From positions 32,167 through 63,144 of the forward strand of contig DIFQ01000040.1 in NCBI GenBank assembly GCA_002419215.1: a DNA stretch of 30,978 nt, given 5' to 3'. Positions 19,381 to 25,775 of this stretch are shown piece by piece; position 1 is the first letter of the stretch, and every line of letters begins with the position of its first letter. A model generated the notes under the pieces. The model was given only the letters and a program-made list of their open reading frames with translations. It did not search any database and was not told the origin of the DNA. The position numbers and the translations under genes are program-made. The stretch comes from Syntrophaceae bacterium UBA5744. Its GTDB lineage: Bacteria > Desulfobacterota > Syntrophia > Syntrophales > UBA2192.

Positions 19381-20943
19381 ATGGCGGTCATCCTGATCGT
19401 AGACGACGAACCCCTTCAGCGGGACATCCTCAAGACCATCCTTTCCGACGAAGGACATGAGACGTACGCCGCCGCATCCGGCGAGGAAGCCATGAAGCTC
19501 GCCAGAACGTATGAACCGGACGTGGTGCTCTCGGACCTCAAGATGGGGAAGATGGATGGCATCGAGCTCCTCGAGAAACTCAGGAGTCTCAAGCAGGCAC
19601 CGACGGTGCTCATCATGACCGCCTTCGGCACGGTTGATTCGGCCGTCGACGCCATGAAGAAAGGCGCCTTCGACTACCTGACGAAACCGCTCGACAGGGA
19701 AGTCGTGCTTCTTGCGATCCGTCGCGCACTCGAGCGCAAGGAACTGATGCAGCGCAATCTCGAGTTGCGCAAGGCCCTGCATGACATGTTCAGTATCCAG
19801 GGAATCATCGGGCACTCCAAGTCGATCAAGGACATCATTTACATCATCCGAAAAGTCGCCGACAGCCCGGCCACGGTTCTGATCCTGGGGGAAAGCGGAA
19901 CGGGCAAGGAATTGATTGCCAAAGCCATCCACTACAACAGCGGGCGCCGCGAGAAAGCCTTCATGGCCATCAACTGTGCCGCCATCCCGGAAACGCTCCT
20001 CGAGAGCGAACTGTTCGGGTACGAGCCCGGCGCCTTCACCGGCGCCACCCAGCGCAAAAAGGGGCTGTTCGAAGCCGCAAACGGCGGGACGATATTCCTG
20101 GACGAAGTCGGGGATCTCCCCATGATGACCCAATCCAAGATCCTGCGGGTGCTGCAGGAGCGCGAAATCATGCGAGTCGGCGGTCGCGAAGCGATCAAGG
20201 TTGATGTGAGGATCGTATCCGCCACGAACAAGGACCTTCTCCACGAGATGAAGCACAGCCATTTTCGCGAGGATCTCTACTACCGGCTCAAGGTCGTTAC
20301 CATCCAGATGCCCCCGTTGCGTGAGCGAAGAGAAGACATCCCCGATCTCGCCAACTTCTTCCTGCAGAAGTTCAACCAGGATTGCGGAAAGAATATCCTG
20401 AAGATCGATGACGGGGCGATGAAAGCGATCGTCAACTATCATTGGCCCGGCAACGTCCGTGAACTCCAGTCCGTGTTGGAGAAGGCCGTTTTGATGTGCG
20501 AGTCCGATACGATCGGCCTCTGTGATATCCGGGGGGAACTGAGGACGGCGCCTCGCCCCGCCATGGGCATCGAGATCCCCGACGAGGGGATCGACCTCGA
20601 GGAGCTGGAGAAGGAGCTCTTCGTGAAAGCCATGGCAAAGTCGAATAACGTGCTTGCCAAGGCCGCACGGCTGCTGGATATGAACTATGACGCATTCTGG
20701 TACAGCTGGAAGAAGCACGAGCTGGATGCTCCGGAGAAACGCAACGGCGTGAAACTCATCCTGAAGGAGGAGCTCCCCGATGCCGGGATCAGCTATGAGG
20801 AACTCGAAAAGGATTTGCTGCAGAAGGCCATGGAGAAGGCCAACAACGTCGGAGCCAGGGCTGCCAGGCTTTTGAATATGAGCTACAGGGCCTTCGCATA
20901 TCGCTGGGATAAATATGGCTTGAATCGACATGCTCAGGGGTAA
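19381..20943 (+). CDS. Sigma-54 response regulator with two tandem Fis-type DNA-binding domains
   Basis: 520 residues. The receiver domain (1-120) has the acidic pair DDE (8-10), phosphoacceptor Asp52, Thr80 and Lys102. The AAA+ domain (about 140-380) has Walker A GESGTGKE (170-177), the sigma-54-contacting GAFTGA loop (217-222) and Walker B FLDE (239-242). The C-terminus is unusual: a Fis-type helix-turn-helix unit at about 404-447 (LEELEKELFVKAMAKSNNV...) is repeated at about 471-515 (YEELEKDLLQKAMEKANNV...), joined by a 20-residue linker. Typical NtrC-family proteins carry one. It activates sigma-54 RNA polymerase when phosphorylated; probable targets are the -24/-12 promoters downstream. 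ATG behind AAGGAGGAG. Confidence 0.95.
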   Translation: MAVILIVDDEPLQRDILKTILSDEGHETYAAASGEEAMKLARTYEPDVVLSDLKMGKMDGIELLEKLRSLKQAPTVLIMTAFGTVDSAVDAMKKGAFDYLTKPLDREVVLLAIRRALERKELMQRNLELRKALHDMFSIQGIIGHSKSIKDIIYIIRKVADSPATVLILGESGTGKELIAKAIHYNSGRREKAFMAINCAAIPETLLESELFGYEPGAFTGATQRKKGLFEAANGGTIFLDEVGDLPMMTQSKILRVLQEREIMRVGGREAIKVDVRIVSATNKDLLHEMKHSHFREDLYYRLKVVTIQMPPLRERREDIPDLANFFLQKFNQDCGKNILKIDDGAMKAIVNYHWPGNVRELQSVLEKAVLMCESDTIGLCDIRGELRTAPRPAMGIEIPDEGIDLEELEKELFVKAMAKSNNVLAKAARLLDMNYDAFWYSWKKHELDAPEKRNGVKLILKEELPDAGISYEELEKDLLQKAMEKANNVGARAARLLNMSYRAFAYRWDKYGLNRHAQG

Positions 20944-20944
20944 T

Positions 20945-20978
20945 ATGTTTCAGACAAAGTATACCCCTCCTGAAACAT
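20945..20978. promoter_or_regulatory. Inverted repeat, possible activator-binding site
   Basis: ATGTTTCAG (20945-20953) and its exact reverse complement CTGAAACAT (20970-20978) are separated by 16 bases, starting one base after the regulator's stop codon. There is no T-run, so terminator function is doubtful. It lies about 250 bases before the -24/-12 element at 21225, a usual distance for a sigma-54 enhancer. Confidence 0.4.
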
Positions 20979-21224
20979 CATAACTGCAAGTAGTTGCTTT
21001 AATTAAATAAATAATGAATATCCCTGCAGTCCCAAGTCGCAGCCACATGATAGTCTCCCAATAGTGTCACATGAACTCCAATTATTGTAACATTATTCCG
21101 GAAAAAGTCCTTTAGTTCCTGAATCGGTAAGGATTTTCTTGTATTTGTAAAGATTCTCCCTTCCACTGTTTTTTTCATTTTCGTATCATATTGATAACAT
21201 TATTCATTTTTCGATTATATCTTC

Positions 21225-21240
21225 TGGCACATTCCTTGTA
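21225..21240 (+). promoter_or_regulatory. Sigma-54 (-24/-12) promoter of the first Lys/Ala-rich gene
   Basis: TGGCAC, five bases, TTGTA. The -24 half is a perfect match to TGGCAC-N5-TTGCW; the -12 half differs by T for C. It begins 57 bases before the start codon, and the layout is repeated upstream of the paralogue at 22148. Confidence 0.7.
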
Positions 21241-21281
21241 AAATGCCACATGCAAAACAAACTGGAAGGAGGTGACATTTA

Positions 21282-21593
21282 ATGAAGAAGGTTCTCGCAA
21301 TCCTGGTTGCCATGATGTTCGTGGTGACGACGACGGGTCTGTGCTTCGCCCAGGCTGCTCCGGCCGCAAAGCCGGCAGATAAGGCCGCTCCGGCTCCCGA
21401 GAAGAAGGCCGATGCCAAGAAGGCTGACGACAAGAAGGCCGAGCCCAAGAAGGACGCCAAGAAGGCCGAGCCCAAGAAGGCCGAGAAGAAGCCCGCGAAG
21501 AAAGATGCCAAGAAGGCCGAGCCCAAGAAGGCCGAAGCCAAGAAGGAAGAGCCCAAGAAGGCCGACGAGAAGAAGGCCCCCGAGAAGAAGTAA
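21282..21593 (+). CDS. Exported Lys/Ala/Glu/Pro-rich repeat protein, paralogue 1
   Basis: 103 residues. Signal peptide MKKVLAILVAMMFVVTTTGLCFA with a likely signal-peptidase I site after Ala23. The mature part is almost entirely degenerate AKKAEPKKAE-type repeats made of Lys, Ala, Glu, Asp and Pro, resembling histone-H1-like or AlgP tails, but it is exported. It should be an extended, net-positive polyampholyte in the periplasm or outside. Function unknown; cell-wall, DNA or polysaccharide binding are guesses. ATG with a strong GGAAGGAGG nine or so bases upstream implies high expression. It has a sigma-54-like promoter, a regulator gene upstream and a near-copy downstream (22148). A perfect 12-bp-stem terminator follows. 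Confidence 0.85.
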   Translation: MKKVLAILVAMMFVVTTTGLCFAQAAPAAKPADKAAPAPEKKADAKKADDKKAEPKKDAKKAEPKKAEKKPAKKDAKKAEPKKAEAKKEEPKKADEKKAPEKK

Positions 21594-21629
21594 GCATCTG
21601 GCTTCATTTTCCGATGAGTCAGTGTTGCA

Positions 21630-21664
21630 AAGGGGTACCGGTAAGCCGGTACCCCTTCTTCTTT
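21630..21664 (+). terminator. Terminator of paralogue 1
   Basis: AAGGGGTACCGG (21630-21641) pairs perfectly with CCGGTACCCCTT (21646-21657) around a four-base loop, followed by CTTCTTTTT. Confidence 0.85.
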
Positions 21665-22091
21665 TTAAAATCCCCAATTCCATTCCATTTTTATCGATCG
21701 GATGGCGTCCGGCATTCGTCGCGGCCCGTGTTTCGGAACGTGCAGTCCCCCGTTTGCAGGGCAAGCCGTTCCGCGCTGAAACTACCCGGACAGCACTGCC
21801 CTCCTGTCACTGCCCGCATGGCGGGTCCCGCATGAGTTGTACCCGGTCAGCAGGATTCGATTAAAAGATCATCAGGGTGCGCATGCAGCCCCCTTCAGGA
21901 TCGAACGACATCCCGCTTCGCTTGCAGATTCGTGAAAGAAAACTGAAAGAAAACCGCTTATTATTCGAATAATGTCAGTATCGTCCAAAATTAGGAAGAC
22001 AGTTTGTGAAAACGTAAAAAAGAGTCTCGATGAGCAGGAAGGCAATTTCTTAACGTATTAGAATTAATGGAGATATAACGCGTGTGTCGAA
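21665..22091 (+). other. Intergenic region between the two Lys/Ala-rich paralogues
   Basis: About 430 bases with no convincing gene. The left part (to about 21900) is GC-rich with no recognisable coding frame and may be a decayed remnant. The right part is AT-rich. It holds a tandem 11-base repeat TGAAAGAAAAC (21933-21943 and 21944-21954) and a perfect 14-base palindrome ATTATTCGAATAAT (21960-21973). The palindrome lies about 120-130 bases before the second -24/-12 element, so it is another possible activator site. Confidence 0.4.
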
Positions 22092-22107
22092 TGGCATGCT
22101 CCTTGAT
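22092..22107 (+). promoter_or_regulatory. Sigma-54-like promoter of the second Lys/Ala-rich gene
   Basis: TGGCAT, five bases, TTGAT. It is weaker at -12 than the first copy but at the same distance (56 bases) from the start codon, and the following leader is alignable with that of paralogue 1. Confidence 0.55.
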
Positions 22108-22147
22108 AAGGGTACAGACAAGAACAAAGGAAAGGAGGTGACAACAA

Positions 22148-22447
22148 ATGAAGAAGGTTCTCGCAATCCTGTTTGCCACGATGTTCGTGGTTGCGACGAC
22201 GGGTCTTTGCTTTGCCCAGGCTGCTCCGGCAGCCAAGCCGGCCCAGGAAAAAGCGGCAGCGCCCGCGGACAAGGCTGCAGATAAGAAGGCTGACGTCAAG
22301 AAGGCAGAGACCAAGAAGGCCGAGCCCAAGAAGGCCGAGAAGAAGCCCGCGAAGAAAGATGCCAAGAAGGCAGAGCCCAAGAAAGCCGAGGCCAAGAAGG
22401 CAGAGCCCAAGAAGGCCGAGGAGAAGAAGGCCCCCGAGAAGAAGTAA
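22148..22447 (+). CDS. Exported Lys/Ala/Glu/Pro-rich repeat protein, paralogue 2
   Basis: 99 residues and clearly a duplicate of the gene at 21282. The signal peptide MKKVLAILFATMFVVATTGLCFA differs at three positions, and the stretch from PKKAEKKPAKKDAKKAEPKKAEAKK is almost identical. The two genes differ mainly in the number and order of Lys-Lys-Ala units after residue 30, as expected for a protein whose exact sequence matters less than its composition. ATG behind AAGGAAAGGAGG. It has its own sigma-54-like promoter and ends before a 15-bp hairpin. Location is predicted periplasmic or secreted; function unknown. Confidence 0.85.
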   Translation: MKKVLAILFATMFVVATTGLCFAQAAPAAKPAQEKAAAPADKAADKKADVKKAETKKAEPKKAEKKPAKKDAKKAEPKKAEAKKAEPKKAEEKKAPEKK

Positions 22448-22478
22448 GCTGCTCGATAAACCATCACAGGACAGGCTT

Positions 22479-22513
22479 ACCGGAGGGGCATCGGGATTCG
22501 ATGCCCCTCCGGT
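22479..22513 (+). terminator. Hairpin after paralogue 2 (no T-run)
   Basis: ACCGGAGGGGCATCG (22479-22493) pairs perfectly with 22499-22513 around a five-base loop. No T-run follows, so it may be a Rho-assisted terminator or an mRNA-stabilising stem. Confidence 0.55.
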
Positions 22514-22605
22514 AGCTAAATGTTCGAAAATGCGACACTCTTGAGAGCCACATCGATTTTGTCGTCAATTCGCAAGCAAGCGTCCTGGAAACCTCCGTCA
22601 AAGGA

Positions 22606-23037
22606 ATGCCGGTGAAGATCCGAACCCTCTGCTATACAATCCTCGTTTCGATCGGCCTTCTCTTTGTGGCTTGCGGTCAATCCCCGGAAACGGCCCCCAG
22701 GAAAGCGACAGTCGCAGCCGAAAAGAAATCCGCAGATCGGAAAAAGACTGTCCGTGTCAAACACCTCTCCGGTGAAATCCTTGCCGTCAATACCCAAACG
22801 AAGACAATGACCGTGAGAACCAGGGATACGTACATGGAGCTCAACTATGACGACAGCACCGTTGTGAAGGTGGACCTGGATGCCGTCTCTCCCGCCGAGA
22901 TTCCGCCGGGGATCCGGGCAACCGTCAAGTATGTCGACAAAAAGGGGAAGTCCGTTGCGAGGGGGATCTTTATTTCGACGGAGACGGCCGACAAGAAAGA
23001 GGGCACACCGCAGTCATCCTACCGAAATTCCGCATAG
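22606..23037 (+). CDS. Small putative lipoprotein with a beta-type domain
   Basis: 143 residues. The N-terminus (TLCYTILVSIGLLFVACGQ) is a lipoprotein-like signal, with Cys23 as possible lipidation site although Phe at -3 is not ideal. After a Lys-rich linker the rest, from about residue 54, reads as a small beta-barrel: SGEILAVNTQTKTMTVRTRDTYMELNYDDSTVVKV and GIRATVKYVDKKGKSVARGIFI. This resembles DUF5666-type or OB-like envelope domains. I cannot assign a function. AAAGGA directly abuts the ATG, so the GTG at 22612, six bases from it, is the likelier start and would remove two residues. It lies between the Lys/Ala-rich genes and the M48 protease. Confidence 0.75.
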   Translation: MPVKIRTLCYTILVSIGLLFVACGQSPETAPRKATVAAEKKSADRKKTVRVKHLSGEILAVNTQTKTMTVRTRDTYMELNYDDSTVVKVDLDAVSPAEIPPGIRATVKYVDKKGKSVARGIFISTETADKKEGTPQSSYRNSA

Positions 23038-23117
23038 CCCCCCTGCCCTGCAATCAACCCTTCTCGTCCTTTCAGGCACGCCGTAACCCCGTTGCAGCAC
23101 GTCCTTCAATCCGATAC

Positions 23118-23146
23118 TTCAGATTCCATGTTTTTTGTATTATAAT
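23118..23146 (+). promoter_or_regulatory. Sigma-70 promoter of the M48 protease gene
   Basis: TTCAGA (23118-23123), 17 bases, TATAAT (23141-23146), about 35 bases before the start codon. Confidence 0.6.
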
Positions 23147-23181
23147 AAAACAGGTTTCCAGCAAGACATGGAGGTGTTGTC

Positions 23182-24012
23182 ATGAACACGGTACCGCGCG
23201 AGCCGATCCGGATCTTCAAAGAGATCGCCATCCTTTTGTATCTGACTCTCTTTCTCTTTTCCTGCGCCTCCGCTCCCGTGACGGAGCGAAGGGGGCTGCA
23301 TCTCGTACCCGATTCCGATCTGGCCACCATGAGCTACCAGGAGTACGGCAAGGTATTAAAGTCATCGAAACTGTCAACGGACATGGTGAAGGTGAACATG
23401 GTTCGCCGTGTAGGGCAACGGATTGCGGCGGCCTCCGAGCAGTTGCTGGGTGAAACGGGCCGTGGAGCGGACATACAGAATTACAAGTGGGAATTCAACC
23501 TGATCGAGGACGACAAAACGGTCAACGCCTGGTGCATGCCTGGCGGCAAAGTGGCCGTCTACACGGGCCTGCTCCCTATTTCGCAGGATGAAAACGGCCT
23601 GGCTGTCGTCATGGGCCACGAGGTGGCTCATGCCATCGCAAAGCACGGCAATGAGCGAATGAGCCAGGGCCTGCTTGCCCAGTTTGGAGCCATCGGGCTT
23701 TCCCTGGCGCTCGCCGGAAATCCCGGGGTCACCTCGGACATCTTCATGCAGGCCTATGGCGTAGGGACCCAGGTCGGGTTCCTGCTGCCCTACAGCCGCC
23801 TCCATGAATCGGAAGCGGACCGCATCGGGCTTGTTCTCATGGCCAAGGCGGGCTATGACCCCCGCGGGGCCGTTGCCCTGTGGCAGCGCATGAACGCCAG
23901 GGGCGGCTCGCGGCCTCCGGAATTTCTCTCCACGCACCCGGCCCCCGAGTCGAGAATCAGGGATATCGAGTCCCAGATCCCCGAGGCGATGCAGTATTAC
24001 AAGCCCCGTTGA
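23182..24012 (+). CDS. M48-family metalloprotease lipoprotein (LoiP/YggG type)
   Basis: 276 residues. A membrane-type signal ends in the lipobox LFSC (Cys28), and the next residue is Ala, so outer-membrane anchoring facing the periplasm is likely. The zinc protease signature HEVAHAIAKH (146-155) supplies two His ligands and the catalytic Glu. The third ligand is in the downstream SRLHESEADRIGLVLMAKAGYDP, a strong M48 marker. The C-terminus PPEFLSTHPAPESRIRDIESQIPEAM is also typical. Such proteases (LoiP, BepA relatives) handle damaged outer-membrane proteins, and some are stress-induced. ATG behind GGAGGTG; own sigma-70 promoter; short terminator-like hairpin after the stop. Confidence 0.93.
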   Translation: MNTVPREPIRIFKEIAILLYLTLFLFSCASAPVTERRGLHLVPDSDLATMSYQEYGKVLKSSKLSTDMVKVNMVRRVGQRIAAASEQLLGETGRGADIQNYKWEFNLIEDDKTVNAWCMPGGKVAVYTGLLPISQDENGLAVVMGHEVAHAIAKHGNERMSQGLLAQFGAIGLSLALAGNPGVTSDIFMQAYGVGTQVGFLLPYSRLHESEADRIGLVLMAKAGYDPRGAVALWQRMNARGGSRPPEFLSTHPAPESRIRDIESQIPEAMQYYKPR

Positions 24013-24032
24013 CCGGGGGCGCGTCCCGCAAG

Positions 24033-24051
24033 CCCCGCCTTGCAGGCGGGG
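24033..24051 (+). terminator. Short GC hairpin after the M48 gene
   Basis: CCCCGCC (24033-24039) and GGCGGGG (24045-24051) with a five-base loop, 21 bases after the stop codon. There is no T-run. Confidence 0.45.
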
Positions 24052-24061
24052 TCAGTGCGCG

Positions 24062-24146
24062 CCCTTCGATAAGCTCAGGACAGGCAAGTCACCATGAGAA
24101 TCAGTTATGTAACTTGATCTGCCATGGTGAGCATGTCGAACCATCC
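24062..24146. repeat. REP/MITE-like imperfect inverted repeat
   Basis: TTCGATAAGCTCA (24065-24077) is nearly the reverse complement of TGAGCATGTCGAA (24128-24140). An inner pair, TCACCATG (24089-24096) and CATGGTGA (24123-24130), is exact. The TTCGACAAGCTCA-type half-sites are widespread dispersed repeats in environmental proteobacterial genomes (established from general experience, not checked here). Confidence 0.5.
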
Positions 24147-24149
24147 TTG

Positions 24150-24672
24150 CTGCGAAGCCCCGCTTCGCTCCTTCCCCTTTTTTCATCTCCTCGACTGCTG
24201 ATGAAGTGTTTCTTGTTTCAATCTGAGGAAAACCCTGATTTTTCATTTCGAAATACCTTAGATACAATAAGTCCAAATTTGAAACTGCTCAATCATATGC
24301 AGAAGCCGAAAAATGTCGCCTTGATTTACATGTACTCTACGCAACCATTTTTATTGCAATCATGCAGAATTAAATGACTAGTTATCAACACTGGTAAATA
24401 CTGTACTTAAAACTGTAAAACAAGCCGACAAATTTTGGGATGCCTGACGCAGGGGAAAATATAGATTATTCATATAAATTAATACGTTGTGAAATTGGCA
24501 AGCGATATGCTTTACATAAAAAAAACAGTTCATCTATTTTTCTATCAGGCCTCATATTCCTTCTGCAGCGAATTCTCCTAACTTCAGTATCCTGTGTTAC
24601 AAATTGCGACTTAGCTGACGAATCTGGCCAATCAATAGATTCAATTATGCAATCCATAAAAAGGAGGTGCTT
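24150..24672 (+). other. AT-rich intergenic region before the PEP-CTERM gene
   Basis: About 520 bases with a clear fall in GC relative to neighbouring genes. An open frame of 78 codons (24440-24676) overlaps the next gene's ribosome-binding site and has no convincing ribosome-binding site or family, so I do not call it. The region holds a good -24/-12 match at 24496. Confidence 0.4.
24496..24511 (+). promoter_or_regulatory. Sigma-54 (-24/-12) promoter upstream of the PEP-CTERM gene
   Basis: TGGCAA, five bases, ATGCT. It keeps the key GG and GC dinucleotides at the correct ten-base separation. It would give a leader of about 150 bases. Sigma-54 control of PEP-CTERM genes has been reported in other proteobacteria. 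Confidence 0.5.
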
Positions 24673-25335
24673 ATGAAACATATTCTCAAGTTTATCTTAG
24701 CGGTGGGACTTGTGGTGGCACTAGCCACTAGCGCAGGTGCCATAACAGCGGGATCGATTCCAAGTGGCTTAAACAACGAATTCATTCCAGGGGTGTTTGC
24801 AGGACCTCAGATTGCCGGGTATTACGGTGGTCAAATCTACCTCATCGCCGGTGGAGCCACACAACTCACGCTAGAATATTTCGGTGCTGAAGCCGGCTTT
24901 CACAACGAATTTAATTTTAATGGGGTGGAGTATTTCGACCATCCTGGTGGAACCAATATCGCGCCGAATGCCGGGTCGCCGTTTTCCAGTTTTAACGTAA
25001 TGGCCAACCCCGGTCTGCTGAACTTCAGTTTCGACTATAACAATAACGCTGGATCGGTTGTAAACGGGCTCAATCCGGATGATTCCGCTGGCACTGCCGG
25101 GCCCAACTTCTTTGTGAGCTTCAATCCGATTAATGCCGTGGGAGGCCCTACGAGCGGCCAATTCGTTTGGATCTTCCTGGATGACGGCGGAGCAGGTCCT
25201 GACGACAATCACGACGATATGCTGGTCAGGATTAGCGTTACGGGAGGAAGTTTCAGTGTTCCCGAACCCGTCACCATGCTTCTTCTGGGATTGGGACTTA
25301 TTGGACTGGCAGGGATGAGGAGATTCCGAAAGTAA
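24673..25335 (+). CDS. PEP-CTERM sorting-domain protein
   Basis: 220 residues from the ATG at 24673, which has AAGGAGG five bases upstream; a GTG six bases earlier lies inside that site. Signal peptide about 1-24 (HILKFILAVGLVVALATSAGA). The middle is rich in Gly, Asn, Phe and Asp with a beta-strand character. The C-terminus SVPEPVTMLLLGLGLIGLAGMRRFRK is a textbook PEP-CTERM tail: PEP motif, membrane helix, basic end. The tail is recognised by exosortase, which cleaves and sorts the protein to the surface, usually in exopolysaccharide-producing bacteria. No exosortase gene is in the window, so this is a dispersed target gene. The middle domain is not recognised. Confidence 0.9.
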   Translation: MKHILKFILAVGLVVALATSAGAITAGSIPSGLNNEFIPGVFAGPQIAGYYGGQIYLIAGGATQLTLEYFGAEAGFHNEFNFNGVEYFDHPGGTNIAPNAGSPFSSFNVMANPGLLNFSFDYNNNAGSVVNGLNPDDSAGTAGPNFFVSFNPINAVGGPTSGQFVWIFLDDGGAGPDDNHDDMLVRISVTGGSFSVPEPVTMLLLGLGLIGLAGMRRFRK

Positions 25336-25363
25336 GTTACCGCAAAAAAGGAGGAAGTGAGGG

Positions 25364-25394
25364 AAGGCAGAGTCTAAAAGCTCTGCCTTTTTCC
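25364..25394 (+). terminator. Terminator of the PEP-CTERM gene
   Basis: AAGGCAGAG (25364-25372) pairs with CTCTGCCTT (25381-25389) around an eight-base loop, followed by TTTTCC. Confidence 0.8.
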
Positions 25395-25603
25395 TTTCCG
25401 CCAATGATCGACTGTAATCTTCTGCTCCGGCGTACAAATCCAGTTCATCGAATACGGGAAGAAGCAGTTGCCGAACCCGGATACTGAACGGCCCCTGCAA
25501 TCCGTTACGGATCGATTAGTAGCGCTGTTTCATCGGGGAATAAGGGCATTGTCGTTTTCGCAGTGAATGGTTGGAAAGGGAGTTGGATATTGAAGTCGAG
25601 GGC
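25395..25603. other. Intergenic stretch left of the tRNA-Met remnant
   Basis: About 210 bases without a recognisable gene, promoter or repeat. It lies between two terminators facing each other (PEP-CTERM gene and tRNA-Met). Confidence 0.4.
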
Positions 25604-25638
25604 AAAAAACAAGGGGTCCGGAAACCTCCTGACCCCTT
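25604..25638 (-). terminator. Original terminator of the tRNA-Met gene
   Basis: On the minus strand AAGGGGTC and GACCCCTT (25631-25638 and 25611-25618) form an eight-base stem followed by GTTTTTT. It lies just downstream of the tRNA 3' end and marks the chromosomal side of the integration junction. Confidence 0.75.
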
Positions 25639-25648
25639 GACTATTTTC

Positions 25649-25696
25649 TGGTAGCGGGGGATGGATTCGAACCACCGACCTTTGGGTTATGAGCCC
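25649..25696 (-). pseudogene. tRNA-Met 3' half: attachment-site copy left by an integrative element
   Basis: Read on the minus strand this is GGG-CTCATAA-CCC (anticodon CAT at 25689-25691), a variable loop, a T-arm with GGTTCGAATCC, the acceptor 3' strand and an encoded CCA (25649-25651). The sequence that should supply the D-arm and 5' acceptor strand, to the right of 25697, does not fit a tRNA: pairing in the anticodon stem fails from 25697. The intact tRNA gene is therefore expected at the far right end of the island, outside the window. Confidence 0.85.
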
Positions 25697-25734
25697 CTTT
25701 AGTCGGTTTCTTTATGGTTATCATTAAAAATAAT

Positions 25735-25763
25735 TTGACATAATTATAAATATAAAATAGATA
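25735..25763 (+). promoter_or_regulatory. Promoter of the integrase gene
   Basis: TTGACA (25735-25740), 17 AT-only bases, TAGATA (25758-25763). It gives a leader of about 105 bases. Confidence 0.5.
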
Positions 25764-25775
25764 CTTACGATAGAT

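Larger units (their letters stand above)
20944..21281 (+). other. AT-rich regulatory intergenic region
   Basis: 338 bases without a gene, much AT-richer than the flanking coding DNA. Contents: the inverted repeat at 20945-20978; two CACATGA direct repeats at 21044-21050 and 21068-21074, each followed closely by CTCC(C)AAT, 24 bases apart; and the sigma-54-like promoter at 21225. It looks like an upstream activating region. Confidence 0.5.

Noticed and set aside
19360..20931. Minus-strand frame of 523 codons
   Set aside because: Exact antisense shadow of the sigma-54 regulator, which has all AAA+ and receiver motifs.
21933..21954. Tandem TGAAAGAAAAC as start of a CRISPR or iteron array
   Set aside because: Only two copies and no spacers or further units; insufficient for either.
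21991..22467. Minus-strand hydrophobic frame, Phe/Leu/Ala/Ser repeats (and a similar one at 21215-21607)
   Set aside because: Antisense of the Lys/Ala-rich repeat genes. The hydrophobic repeats are the mechanical complement of AAG/GCC codons, not membrane proteins.
24440..24676. 78-codon plus-strand frame before the PEP-CTERM gene
   Set aside because: No ribosome-binding site or family; it runs into the next gene's ribosome-binding site and overlaps a sigma-54-like promoter.
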